Shown here: positions 42,277 through 51,460 of the stretch, piece by piece
How positions within the stretch are numbered: position 1 is the stretch's first letter
Layout of the letters: every line of letters begins with the position of its first letter
Assembly: GCA_945883495.1 (NCBI GenBank)
Contig: CAMCXS010000004.1
Location: forward strand, 1 to 64,000
Reading direction: 5' to 3'
DNA from: Akkermansia muciniphila
Lineage (GTDB): Bacteria; Verrucomicrobiota; Verrucomicrobiia; Verrucomicrobiales; DEV007
Length of the DNA: 64,000 bases
Program-made: the position numbers and the translations under genes
Notes under the pieces: model-generated
Seen by the model: the letters and a program-made list of their open reading frames with translations, nothing else
Database searches by the model: none
Told to the model about the DNA's origin: nothing

Positions 42277-42714
42277 ATGACTTTTTTAAGATCTTGGTTT
42301 CCAATCTTCGTTCTACTGGGGCTTCTCAGCGGGTGCGCGGGGCACCGGACTCCGTTCCGTAACAGTGAACTCGTCACCCTCGAAGCCACGGGCTACTGCA
42401 AGTGCGGCCAGTGTTGTGGGTGGAAGCGCAATTTCTTCTTCCGGCCGGTGTATGCCTACGGGCCTCAAGAGGGCGAGCCGAAAAAGGTGGGGGTCACCTC
42501 CTGCGGGACAAAAGCTAAGCCGGGCACCATCGCGGCGGATACGGCGGTTTTCCCCTTTGGCACTCGCATCCGGGTGCCGGGATACGGCTGGGGCACGGTG
42601 GAAGACCGGGGCGGCGCCATCAAGGGGACCCGGCTCGATCTCTTTTTCAATTCCCACGAGGAGGCCCTGCAATGGGGGCGGCGTTCCGTGACGGTGGAAG
42701 TGATCCGGCCTTGA
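42277..42714 (+). CDS. 3D-domain (RlpA/MltA-like barrel) lipoprotein
   Basis: Protein of 145 residues. A lipoprotein signal ends in the lipobox LLSGC with Cys20. The mature part is a double-psi beta-barrel 3D domain: VTLEATGYCKCGQCCGW, VGVTSCGTKAKPGTIAADTAVFPFGTRIRVPGYG, and VEDRGGAIKGTRLDLFF with the three conserved Asp residues that name the domain. Family members are murein-cleaving or murein-binding envelope proteins. The Cys-rich CKCGQCCGW segment is a feature of cell-wall 3D proteins. It is divergent from the hydrolase gene and precedes the DUF1080 gene by 31 bases. Confidence 0.9.
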   Translation: MTFLRSWFPIFVLLGLLSGCAGHRTPFRNSELVTLEATGYCKCGQCCGWKRNFFFRPVYAYGPQEGEPKKVGVTSCGTKAKPGTIAADTAVFPFGTRIRVPGYGWGTVEDRGGAIKGTRLDLFFNSHEEALQWGRRSVTVEVIRP

Positions 42715-42745
42715 GTCGGGAGCGGTGTTCCGCTGCAATGGGCGC

Positions 42746-43834
42746 ATGTCACTGCTCCGCGCTGCTTTTGGGATTGCCCTGATCGGATCGATCCAGGCGG
42801 AAGATTTCCGGCCGCTTTTCAACGGACGGGATCTGACCGGCTGGGTGGTGGTGAACACGGCTCCTTCCACGTGGCACTTTGACGCGGAGGGACTGCTGGT
42901 TTGTTCGGGAAAGCCGATTGGAGAGATCCGCACCGAGCGGATGTACCAGAATTTCATCCTGGAGCTCGAATGGCGGCACCTCGTGCCCAAGGGCAACGCG
43001 GGCGTTTTCGTCTGGGCGGACGACATCACGGCTCGGGGGCAGCCGTTTCACCGGGGGATCGAAGTGCAGATCCTTGAGGAGGCTTACGGAAATACCCGGA
43101 GCTACACGACCCACGGCGATATCTTTCCGATCCATGGCGCCACGATGACGCCAGTGAATGGCCGGGGCGGAAGCCGGGCATTTCCGGTGGAGAATCGCGC
43201 CAAGCCCAGCCCGGAGTGGAACCACTACCGGATTGAATGCCGGGACGGGAGCATTTCCCTGGCGGTAAACGGCAAGGTCGTGACGCGAGGCGAACACTGC
43301 AGCCCGAGCAAAGGATACATCTGTCTGGAATCCGAAGGTGGAGTGGTGAATTACCGCAATGTCCGGCTCCGCGAGCTGCCGGATACGCCGGTGGATGCGA
43401 AGGACGTGGCGATCGCGAATCGTGGTTTCCGGAGTCTCTACACGGGAGTCGACCTTTCCGGCTGGCGAACCGGTGACGGCTGGAAAGTGAACGATTGGAT
43501 CCTCTCCTCGGCCGGGCTGAGCGAGGCGCGGAGCGAGGAAAACTTCGCCGGTGACCTTGGATTCATCATCGATTTCCGATTCGGGAAGGCGGCCAAGTTC
43601 GCGAGCGTGAGCTTGCGGGGGGCCAAGGTCGTGCTCGATCCATGTGCGCCGGTCATGGCGCCGGTGGCGAAGTGGAACCGGCTGGAAGGAAGAGTTTCGG
43701 GAGAAAAGCTGACGATCCGGGTCAATGGACAGGATGTCGATAGCGTGACCCGAGAAGCGGGTTTGGATTCGCCTTTGACGCTAGGCTCCGACGGTCCGGT
43801 GGATTGGGCGAATTTTTATGTCCGGTATCAGTAA
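42746..43834 (+). CDS. DUF1080 (3-keto-disaccharide hydrolase-type) secreted protein
   Basis: Protein of 362 residues with a signal peptide (MSLLRAAFGIALIGSIQA). The DUF1080 jelly-roll domain covers about 19-215: FRPLFNGRDLTGWVV, FILELEWRHLVPKGNAGVFVWAD, GIEVQILEEAYG, WNHYRIECRDGSISLAVNG and GYICLESEGGVVNYRNVRLREL. A second, shorter copy follows (RSLYTGVDLSGWRTGDGWKV to the end), so the protein has one full and one reduced lectin-like domain. Characterised relatives act on 3-keto-glycosides or bind glycans, and the family is greatly expanded in PVC bacteria. ATG 42746 opens the signal peptide. Confidence 0.9.
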   Translation: MSLLRAAFGIALIGSIQAEDFRPLFNGRDLTGWVVVNTAPSTWHFDAEGLLVCSGKPIGEIRTERMYQNFILELEWRHLVPKGNAGVFVWADDITARGQPFHRGIEVQILEEAYGNTRSYTTHGDIFPIHGATMTPVNGRGGSRAFPVENRAKPSPEWNHYRIECRDGSISLAVNGKVVTRGEHCSPSKGYICLESEGGVVNYRNVRLRELPDTPVDAKDVAIANRGFRSLYTGVDLSGWRTGDGWKVNDWILSSAGLSEARSEENFAGDLGFIIDFRFGKAAKFASVSLRGAKVVLDPCAPVMAPVAKWNRLEGRVSGEKLTIRVNGQDVDSVTREAGLDSPLTLGSDGPVDWANFYVRYQ

Positions 43835-43872
43835 CCCTCCATCTTCCGGCGAACCGGCGTTGCAGTCGTCGA

Positions 43873-44238
43873 TCAAGTAGCACGGTCAAGCTTCTGTTGC
43901 CACTCAGCGGGCTTAAAACCGGTGGCATGGATGCCGCGATCCAAATCAATCACAAAGGGGCGCTTTACCAGGTTTCCATTGGCGGCCAACAAAGCGAGGG
44001 CCTCCTCCGCGGGCATAGCGGCAAGCTTGTCCTTCAAACCAAGCGCCCGGTAATCTTGACCCGAGGTGTTGAACAGCTGTCGGACGTCTCCCCCGAAAGC
44101 TTCGAGCGTGGCGCGGAGTTCCGCGGGAGATGGCGGGCTTTCCCGGATGGGCAATTCGTCAAAAGCGATCGCCTGTTCGCGCAACCATTTCACGGCCTCG
44201 CGGCAAGTGGAGCAGTTTTTGTAGGTGTAAACTTTCAT
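43873..44238 (-). CDS. ArsC/Spx-family thioredoxin-fold protein
   Basis: Protein of 121 residues beginning MKVYTYKNCSTCREA, with Cys9 and Cys12 in a CxxC active site. The ArsC pattern continues with LRATLEAFGGDVRQLFNTSGQDYRALGLKDKL and the C-terminal RPFVIDLDRGIHATGF. Relatives are arsenate reductases or the Spx/YffB regulators. No ars genes are near, and the CxxC suits the YffB/Spx-like subgroup, so arsenate reduction is not asserted. ATG 44238 is chosen over ATG 44256. It is convergent with the DUF1080 gene. Confidence 0.85.
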   Translation of the reverse strand: MKVYTYKNCSTCREAVKWLREQAIAFDELPIRESPPSPAELRATLEAFGGDVRQLFNTSGQDYRALGLKDKLAAMPAEEALALLAANGNLVKRPFVIDLDRGIHATGFKPAEWQQKLDRAT

Positions 44239-44399
44239 CGCGGAATTTCGCGCCATTCATCGTGCTTTTTCTCGATCTTGCGAGCACTTTTCAGGGGGGG
44301 CACGGCATCCGGGATGCCGCCAGCGTTTGTGCAAGCGTTAAGCCGTAGCTGCGAATCTGTGCCCGGCGGGGCCATGCATGCTATCTTGAAAATAGAGCA

Positions 44400-44434
44400 G
44401 CCTCGTTCCGGAAACGATGATCCGGAAACGAGGC
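44400..44434 (-). terminator. Intrinsic terminator of the giant secreted protein gene
   Basis: Arms GCCTCGTTCCGGA (44400-44412) and TCCGGAAACGAGGC (44421-44434) pair with a single bulged base. The hairpin lies 29 bases beyond the stop of the minus-strand giant gene. On the minus strand it is followed by TGCTCTATTTTC, a moderately U-rich stretch. Confidence 0.65.
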
Positions 44435-44462
44435 TTACTATGTCAAAACGATGCGGATGGCA

Positions 44463-47400
44463 TTACGGAACGATTTCGGCGATTCCAATCTCCGAGACGC
44501 CATCTTGGAAGAGACCGCCCAGAAGCTTCTGATCATCGAAGTAGACAGTCTCAATGGTAATGGAGTTGCCGGCAGGGGATGTCACCTGCCAGACGAGAAC
44601 TCCTGTGCTTTGATTGAAGGTGCCAGTGCCCGTCGATATAGACCAGCTGATATTGTTGGTCGAGATAGTGGCGGAGTGCTGAACATCTGTGGGATTGCCC
44701 AGCAGATTCACCGTGGCCGTGGCCTTGCCAAGAAGAGATTGGAGCGGCGCTGGAGTGTAGAAGGATCCAATGGCCACGATGCTGATCGGGGCTGGCTGCC
44801 CGTCGATCGCCCACGTCAACGTGCCGTTGAAGTCGCTAATGCCAGCTTGTGGTGTCCAGGTCAGCGTGCCTTTCAGGGTATCACCGGTCTGTGGAGCTGA
44901 TCCTGTAGCGTTGACGGTTAATTTCCGATTCACTACGCTGACGCTTTCGATGAACTGGGAGCCATCGCCCATATTCAAAGTCAACTGTCCCTTCAGCGTG
45001 TTGTCCAGGATTAGAGTTCCGTAGCCGTCGCCGATACCAGTAATCGAAGGAGGCAGCGGTAGCAAGATTGTATACTTGCCGGCACCGGTCTTGGCGGCGT
45101 CCGTGGGGAATAAGTCGGAGTTGTCTCCTAGCCCGTCGCCATCGCCGTCCTTGGACTCATTTGGGTTATTGGGAAATGCGTCTTGGACGTCCGGAATTCC
45201 GTCCCCATCGGAATCGAGAATAGCTGATGTCTTGGCAAGTGGTGACAACGTTTGGGACGGAACCGGAGTTTGGATGACGGACACATTGTCGATCAAGTTG
45301 GCTGCTCCCAGGCCCGAGGCTCCAGATATAGGGACGAGCACGAACTTCGTTTGGGTCTGGCCGACGGGGACGACATAGGTGCCTTCATACTTCACCCAAG
45401 ACGTGTTGCCGGTGGTGAATGTCTTCACCCGAGTCAATGCGCCCGCGGCGGGGCCCAGATCGAGCGCTACGGTGTCGTTGCCGCCGCGACCTCGGTGATA
45501 GAACGACCAGGTGAGAGTGGCGCCCGGAGTGGTGGGCAGCGTCTGCTCTAGAGATCCACCGTCCATCTCGATGAGTTGGATGCCTTCTTGAGAGGGGAAA
45601 CCGAGATAGCCGGACTTCCAAACCTCAATTTTGTTTGTGGACTTGCTCGTGAACCATCCCACGACCGCATTACCCTCGTCGAGTTTGAGGAATGTAGTGG
45701 GTTTAGGAGTGGTATTCTCAAAGCTGCCGTTGGTAATCAATTGCACGGGCGTAGCACCATTGAGTGGATCATTCGGAAACGGATCGGAGTTGTCGCCGAT
45801 GCCATCGCCATCGCTGTCTATGGATTCAAATGGGTTGTTGGGGAAGGCGTCCAGGGCATCCGGTACTCCATCGCCGTCGGAATCGATCGGAGGCGGCGGA
45901 TTGGTTGTTGATAAGTGTTTGCCGATGGTGATGGCGCTGATCTTCGCTTGGTCCACCACTGTGGTGAATTGAAGCGTCAAGCTGCCAGATGTGGTGGGCT
46001 TTGTGACGAATGTCTTAACATAGGCTTTGTTGATGCCGCCGGCCGCTTGGAAGATGTCAAAATCATCTAGGACGACTTTCCCATTGATGATTACGTCGAA
46101 GATGCGCTTGCCTGAGGTCGTCCAGTAGATCTCCGCAAAATGCATGTCGATGCGGTGGTAGGCCGCCGGATCCAGTCCGGTAAAGGTGTAGGTGAAGTTC
46201 TGATTACGCTCCGTTTGATAGATTCCGGCGGGAATCCCTGAGGCGGCGCCGGAAATGGGGGCCGTAGAAGAATACGTTCCTCCGCCTGTAAAGTTCGAAT
46301 CGGCCAGAAAGTTGCCTATCGCAGGACCCGCTGCATTCACGGCGAGAATGGGCTGCAAGGAGCCAAGAGTTGTGTTATCCCCAACGCCGTCGCCATTGGC
46401 ATCCGCCCACTCTGTCGGATCGGAGGGGAACGCATCGGAGTTGTCTCCGAAGGTATCACCGTCCGTGTCCTTCCACTCTAGTGGGTTGTTGGGAAACGCG
46501 TCCTGGCTGTCTGGAACTCCATCATTGTCGGAGTCGACGCCAGACACACTGCCTAAATGTTTCCCGATGACGATAGCGCTGACCTTGGCTTGATCGAGAA
46601 CGGTAACAAAATCGAGGCTGACTTTGCCCCCTGCGTCTGGTTTTACGACGAAGGCTTTGACGTGTGCCGTATTGATCCCACCAGCTGCGGTGAAGATATC
46701 GAAGTCGTTGAGAACCACTTTGCCGTTCAAGTTCACGTCGAAAATGCGTTTGCCCGGTTCTGTCCAGAAGATCTCGGCGAAGTGCAGTTCCACTCGATGA
46801 TAGTGAGCAGGGGACAATTTGCTGAAGGTGTAACTAAATGTCTGGTTGCGTTCCGTTTGGTAAACGGCGCTGGGCACGTTCGCGGAAACTCCTGTGATAG
46901 CTGCCGTGGTGCTGTAGCTGCCACCGCCGGTGAAATTGCTATCCGAGGTGAATCCTCCGATCGCCCCACCACCCGCGTTGACGGCCAGAAGTGGTTGAAG
47001 ATTTCCAAGGACGGTGTTGTCGCCCACTCCGTCTCCGTTTGCATCCGCCCACTCGGCTGGATCGTCGGGGAAGGCATCGGTGGCGTCGGGGACTCCGTCG
47101 CCGTCGCTGTCGAGATTGGTGGGACCGCCGTTGCCGAGGTGTTTGCCGATGACGATTCCGCTTACCTTGGCTTCGTCGAGAACGGTGGTGAATTGCGCGG
47201 TGATTTTTCCGGTGCTGTCGGGTTTGGTGACCAAGCTCTTTACATAGGCTTTGTTGATGCCTCCCGCAGCCACGAACACGTCAAAGTCATTGAGGACGAG
47301 TTTGTCGTTCAGGGTGACATCGAAGAGTCGCTTGCCTGGCTGAGTCCAGAAAATCTCAGCGAAGTGGAGATCGATTCGATGGTAGGATGATGGATCCAGG

Positions 47401-50400
47401 CCAGTTATTGTGTAGGAGAAATTCTTGTTTCGCTCCGTCTTATACACAGCATCCGAAACGCCAGAGGGCATCCCAGAAATTGGCGCAGTCGTGCCGTAGG
47501 TCCCTCCGCCGGTAAAATAAGCGTCACCGCCAAAGCTGCCGGTAGCAACCCCACCGGAGTTCAGCGACACGATCGTCTGTACGGCTCCCAGAACGGTGTT
47601 GTCGCCCACTCCGTCTCCGTTGGCATCTGCCCACTCAGTGGGGTCGGAGGGGAAAGCGTCACCGTTATTGCCTACACCATCTCCGTCCGTGTCCGCCCAT
47701 TCGAGCGGGTTGTTCGGAAATGCGTCCTGAGCGTCTGGCACGCCGTCTCCATCAGAGTCGGTGATGCCGGTGTTCATCCCGTTGATCCAGGTGGTGAGGA
47801 GTGACACGTAGGCTGGGTGAGGGATCGTGGTGCCGAGCGGTGGCATCTGGATGGATGGGTTGCGGCTGGCATCTCGAACCGCGAAGATGGAGTTGGCGGC
47901 GTCTCCTGGCTTGATGAGCTTGGGATTTGTCAGCCCGAGAGTGTCGGCGCTCGGGTTGGCATTGATCAAACCGGCCAATTCCAGCGGAGTAGTCAGTCGT
48001 GCATCAAACACGGCGCGTCCAGCCGTCCCGCCTGGGCGGTGGCAGTTGGAGCAATTCATGTCGATGAAGGAGCGAGCGCGGGACTCGACGGACGCCGAGG
48101 TGTCGCTGAGGCTCTTGGCTGTAATGTAGGTGGGCAATAGGGAAGTATTGAGCGATTCGTGGAATATCGCTTTCGAGTTCAGGTAAGTGATCTGGTTCTG
48201 TGTTCCCTGAGTGGCGTAAGGATATGCCCAATTGAGGGAAAGGGTTTTCGCTCCCAGGACGCGGCCAGCAGCTTGTTGGTGACAGTCCATACAGGCGCTT
48301 TGACTTGGGAATTGCCAAACCTGGTTGGTGACGGTCCCACTGCTTTGGGTCACCGGTATGGTTGCAGTGGATGCGTTATTCTGCAGAAATGCTTCGGTGC
48401 CCTCGACATTCCACTTGTAGGAGAAGGCAAAGTAGCCGTCCGCTCCATGCACTAGGAATCGGGTTTCGAGGCGGACGACACTGGTCGGATTGCTGGCGCT
48501 GACCGGGAGTTCGAAGTGTTTCACGAAAACCGATCCCGCGGGGAAAGACCATTCGCCGTTAGCGGAAAAGACGATCTTTTCGGCGGCGGTGTTGTGGGTT
48601 CCGTCGTTCGGAATGGCCATCCAGCGATGTTTTGCGGAATTGTCGCTCCAGAGTGGGGAGGCCGGCTCGTAGGGGATTAAGCCGGGCGCAGGGGTAAGAG
48701 TTGCCAAGTTGGTGAAGGCGCCGGTTTGAGATAGGAGGGCAGGTGGCTGTGGGTTCGGAACGCCGACGCTGACTGTTTTGTAAATGACGCCAAGGTTGTA
48801 GTTGACTATGTAGAGATTTTGCTTGTCAGGGCTCGACTTGATCGCGGAGATGCCGCCGTCGATGTCCATAATAATGGAGTCTTGGGCACCCGGTGTCTTG
48901 TAAGCTTTGGCCCAGACTCGGCCTGAGGTGAAATCACAATAGACCAACTTGCCTTTCAACGATGGAAATTGATCGCCTTGATACACATCGCCATCACCCA
49001 TCGCGTTTCCGTTTCCGTTGGTGTGGTTGTATGAGGCGACGTCCTCCGTGAAGACGCCCATCGGAGTGTTGATCAGGGTGGGGCTGTTGTGGACCACGGG
49101 GACGGGAGCCGCAATGCCGGTTTCAAAAGTTTTGGAGATGGGGCCCTCCCAGTAGGGCCAGCCATAGTCTCCTTTCGGCTTGAGGAGGTTCACTTCCTCC
49201 CACTTGTCACCCATGTTGGAGCCCGCATCGAAGAAGAGGATGTCACCGGTGACGGAGTCCTTGGTAATGTTCCACGGGTTGCGAACTCCCTTGCCGTAGT
49301 GCTCCTTGAGAGCGGTGGCGATGTTGTTGTAGGGATTGTCGTCTGGTATGTGATAGCCAATGCCGGAAAAGTTTCCTGCACCAGCGTAGCGGCCGCTGTT
49401 TAGACTCTTGGTCGTCTGAATCCCGTTCACCAAGCCTCCTTGAAGGGTCCGTGTGGGCTTCAGATTGGTTGGTTTCATATCGACATCAATTCGGATGATG
49501 GAGCTTTGGAACATGGTGTCCAACGTCATGCAGTTGGCATACTCCTCGTCGGTCCACTCAAGGTCTCCATACATGAGGACCAAGTAACCCTGGTTGTCGA
49601 AGATCATGGCGCCGCCTGTATGGTCGAAAATGACGACGTCCTTGGTTTGGATCATGACCAACTCCGTCGAGTTGTCGATCTTTCCGGTGGCCGGGTTTCG
49701 AGTAAACCGGGAGAGCCGATTGTACATCACCGCATTTTGAATTGTCTGGTAGTAGACATAGACAAAGTCTTTGTTCGGTGAGCCGGGGACATTGAACTGC
49801 GGGTGGAAGCAGAAAGCGCTCAACCCTCCGTTGTGATTAAGGGAAACCCGGTCGCCAATGTCCATGAAGGTTTCGGCGTTGGTGACGCTTGAGTTTTCAT
49901 CGAAAACTTTCATTTGTCCCCCCCGGAGCCGGGCAATCAATTTTTGAGGCGCAGTGTTTGGTACCGCATAGAGACTCATAATGTTGGGGAGCTGTCCAGC
50001 GAGCCCTGGGAAGGCGTTGACCACATCGAAGCCGCCCGAGGCAGAAGTCTGTGTGGGGTTTAGGGAGGGTAACTTCCCGTTCAAATAGGGCCCGACGGCT
50101 CCGGCGGCACCCATGCCGGACTGGATTTCGGATGTTGCGGTGTAGGCCCCAGTGAACAAGGCTTTGGCTTCGATTGCGCTGATTTTCGCGTTATCAATCT
50201 CCGGGTTGAAATCAAACAGCAGCTGACCGCTGGCGTTGGCGTAGGCGAGAAAGGTCTCGACGATCGCCTTATTCTTGCCGCCGGCTTTAGCTACGATGTC
50301 GTAACCGGAAAGAATAGACTTACCGTTGAGATCCACGCTGAAGAGCCGTTTTCCAGGTGTATCCCAGTAAGTTTCGGCAAAATGGAGTCGGACTTCGCAC

Positions 50401-50663
50401 GGGGCATCGGGCGGGAAGCCATCCAGGGTGTAGGTGAAATCTCCAGCCCGCTCGGTCTGGTAGATGCTCATGGGATACGAGCCGTTTCCCGAGATCGTGG
50501 CGGTGGTAACGTAGGTGGGGGAGCCACCTACGAACTTTTGATCGGCCGAGAACGGACTGACTGCCGTGCCGCCGGAGTTGATCTTGTAAGTTTGGCCAAG
50601 CAGGGGGCTTGGTGCCAGCAAGATCGACAGACCCAAGAGAACGCGGGAGATGCGGTGGCGCAT
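44463..50663 (-). CDS. Giant secreted malectin / sorbosone dehydrogenase / cytochrome / TSP3 protein
   Basis: Protein of 2066 residues with a signal peptide (residues 1-24). A malectin-type carbohydrate-binding domain covers 25-170 (LHFAETYWDTPGKRLFSVDLNG). A glucose/sorbosone-dehydrogenase beta-propeller lies at about 230-650 (HNGGLSAFCFHPQFN, YGKGVRNPWNIT, PKGDYGWPYWEGP). Two c-type haem motifs follow: CMDCH at 791-795 and CSNCH at 871-875. Calcium-binding TSP3 repeats (DSDGDGVPDAQDAFPNNP) alternate with three more malectin domains (about 1035-1590). Then come a beta-sandwich domain (LITNGSFENTTP onward), more TSP3 and a C-terminal Ig-like region. It probably oxidises or binds extracellular sugars and passes electrons to haem (inference). 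No membrane anchor or sorting signal is obvious. Confidence 0.92.
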   Translation of the reverse strand: MRHRISRVLLGLSILLAPSPLLGQTYKINSGGTAVSPFSADQKFVGGSPTYVTTATISGNGSYPMSIYQTERAGDFTYTLDGFPPDAPCEVRLHFAETYWDTPGKRLFSVDLNGKSILSGYDIVAKAGGKNKAIVETFLAYANASGQLLFDFNPEIDNAKISAIEAKALFTGAYTATSEIQSGMGAAGAVGPYLNGKLPSLNPTQTSASGGFDVVNAFPGLAGQLPNIMSLYAVPNTAPQKLIARLRGGQMKVFDENSSVTNAETFMDIGDRVSLNHNGGLSAFCFHPQFNVPGSPNKDFVYVYYQTIQNAVMYNRLSRFTRNPATGKIDNSTELVMIQTKDVVIFDHTGGAMIFDNQGYLVLMYGDLEWTDEEYANCMTLDTMFQSSIIRIDVDMKPTNLKPTRTLQGGLVNGIQTTKSLNSGRYAGAGNFSGIGYHIPDDNPYNNIATALKEHYGKGVRNPWNITKDSVTGDILFFDAGSNMGDKWEEVNLLKPKGDYGWPYWEGPISKTFETGIAAPVPVVHNSPTLINTPMGVFTEDVASYNHTNGNGNAMGDGDVYQGDQFPSLKGKLVYCDFTSGRVWAKAYKTPGAQDSIIMDIDGGISAIKSSPDKQNLYIVNYNLGVIYKTVSVGVPNPQPPALLSQTGAFTNLATLTPAPGLIPYEPASPLWSDNSAKHRWMAIPNDGTHNTAAEKIVFSANGEWSFPAGSVFVKHFELPVSASNPTSVVRLETRFLVHGADGYFAFSYKWNVEGTEAFLQNNASTATIPVTQSSGTVTNQVWQFPSQSACMDCHQQAAGRVLGAKTLSLNWAYPYATQGTQNQITYLNSKAIFHESLNTSLLPTYITAKSLSDTSASVESRARSFIDMNCSNCHRPGGTAGRAVFDARLTTPLELAGLINANPSADTLGLTNPKLIKPGDAANSIFAVRDASRNPSIQMPPLGTTIPHPAYVSLLTTWINGMNTGITDSDGDGVPDAQDAFPNNPLEWADTDGDGVGNNGDAFPSDPTEWADANGDGVGDNTVLGAVQTIVSLNSGGVATGSFGGDAYFTGGGTYGTTAPISGMPSGVSDAVYKTERNKNFSYTITGLDPSSYHRIDLHFAEIFWTQPGKRLFDVTLNDKLVLNDFDVFVAAGGINKAYVKSLVTKPDSTGKITAQFTTVLDEAKVSGIVIGKHLGNGGPTNLDSDGDGVPDATDAFPDDPAEWADANGDGVGDNTVLGNLQPLLAVNAGGGAIGGFTSDSNFTGGGSYSTTAAITGVSANVPSAVYQTERNQTFSYTFSKLSPAHYHRVELHFAEIFWTEPGKRIFDVNLNGKVVLNDFDIFTAAGGINTAHVKAFVVKPDAGGKVSLDFVTVLDQAKVSAIVIGKHLGSVSGVDSDNDGVPDSQDAFPNNPLEWKDTDGDTFGDNSDAFPSDPTEWADANGDGVGDNTTLGSLQPILAVNAAGPAIGNFLADSNFTGGGTYSSTAPISGAASGIPAGIYQTERNQNFTYTFTGLDPAAYHRIDMHFAEIYWTTSGKRIFDVIINGKVVLDDFDIFQAAGGINKAYVKTFVTKPTTSGSLTLQFTTVVDQAKISAITIGKHLSTTNPPPPIDSDGDGVPDALDAFPNNPFESIDSDGDGIGDNSDPFPNDPLNGATPVQLITNGSFENTTPKPTTFLKLDEGNAVVGWFTSKSTNKIEVWKSGYLGFPSQEGIQLIEMDGGSLEQTLPTTPGATLTWSFYHRGRGGNDTVALDLGPAAGALTRVKTFTTGNTSWVKYEGTYVVPVGQTQTKFVLVPISGASGLGAANLIDNVSVIQTPVPSQTLSPLAKTSAILDSDGDGIPDVQDAFPNNPNESKDGDGDGLGDNSDLFPTDAAKTGAGKYTILLPLPPSITGIGDGYGTLILDNTLKGQLTLNMGDGSQFIESVSVVNRKLTVNATGSAPQTGDTLKGTLTWTPQAGISDFNGTLTWAIDGQPAPISIVAIGSFYTPAPLQSLLGKATATVNLLGNPTDVQHSATISTNNISWSISTGTGTFNQSTGVLVWQVTSPAGNSITIETVYFDDQKLLGGLFQDGVSEIGIAEIVP
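45900..47600 (-). repeat. Three imperfect direct repeats encoding malectin-TSP3 modules
   Basis: Within the giant gene three tandem modules of about 540-630 bases each encode the same order: TSP3 acidic loops, then a malectin domain with the shared segments YQTERNQNF, HRIDLHFAEIFWT and FDVFVAAGGINKAYVK. Centres are near 47350, 46750 and 46130. They differ at many positions, so they are old duplications and not recent copies. Confidence 0.75.
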
Positions 50664-50736
50664 GGGAAGAACTGGGTAGGTGGTGTGGTTTGATTGATTT
50701 TTACGAAGTCTCAGTAACAGGACCGGCCTGAATGTA

Positions 50737-50756
50737 GATTCGTAAAATTTCGAATC
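50737..50756. promoter_or_regulatory. Inverted repeat in leader of the giant gene
   Basis: GATTCG (50737-50742) and CGAATC (50751-50756) flank an AT-rich core 74 bases upstream of the giant gene start, in an AT-rich 272-base gap (50664-50935). The shared TTTCGAA core recalls the palindrome at 42145. No clear -35/-10 pair could be fixed. The rest of the gap holds A/T runs only. Confidence 0.25.
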
Positions 50757-50935
50757 AAAAATGCAATCACTCTCAATACTTGCAAGATTTTGGCTGTAAA
50801 GATTTTTTCTAGAAAATAGGCTTTTTTTCTTCTGTTATTGTGGATGACCGAAGCTGGAGGGGCGTAAATCGATCAGTGGGAGCGTACGGATTTGCCTGTG
50901 GGGGGGCTGTTCGCGTCGTGCCCCTGTCGCCGCCG

Positions 50936-51283
50936 TCAGCGCTCAGTTGAGGAAGCGTCTGCTTCCCACAGATCGTTGTTGATGGTCAGGGCTGTCACCC
51001 TGCCCTTCGCGGCAGCGGCCACGACCAATTGGACTTCCTGGTTTGCATTGCCGGCGGCGTAGAGCCCTGCTACGCTGGTCCGTCCTGCTTCGTCACGGCA
51101 TACCCAGCCTTCAGCTTCGTCGATCAGGCAACCCGGTTGAACGGCCAATGACGAGGGTTGGTGTTGCGATGGGTAGAAGAAGAACGCTCGGCGGGGCAGG
51201 AAGTTACGATTGCGGAATCGGATGCACACCAGATTTCCTCCGAAGTCTTCCAGCCGCCCGAGCGTTCCATGAGTCACTTCCCA
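50936..51283 (-). pseudogene. C-terminal remnant of a thioredoxin-reductase-like flavoprotein
   Basis: The last 115 or so codons of an ORF read as the C-terminal half of an FAD/NAD(P) reductase: LGRLEDFGGNLVCIRF, FFFYPSQHQPSSLA, then GRTSVAGLYAAGNANQEVQLVVAAAAKGRVTALTIN, which is the FAD-binding GxYAxGD-like motif and final helix. The N-terminal FAD and NADPH Rossmann motifs are missing. Upstream of about 51283 the frame becomes Arg/Pro/Ser-rich nonsense that is antisense to the start of the ion-channel gene. So the gene is truncated and probably non-functional. Confidence 0.65.
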
Positions 51284-51460
51284 CGGGCTCGCACTCGGTG
51301 AACGTAGCCGATGATGAGGGCGCAAAGAAGGGCGAGCACGTCTGTAGGACGGAGTCGGAGGGGAATTCTTCAGCGGGGAAGGCCTGGCGTCGATTTCGCG
51401 AATTCGGACGCATCGAGTTGATAGCCGAAGCGCTTCGTGCCACTCTCGCGTGCGCCCCAA

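Noticed and set aside
43873-44238. Arsenate reductase as a firm call
   Set aside because: The CxxC site and lack of ars neighbours fit the YffB/Spx-like branch equally well, so only the family is named.
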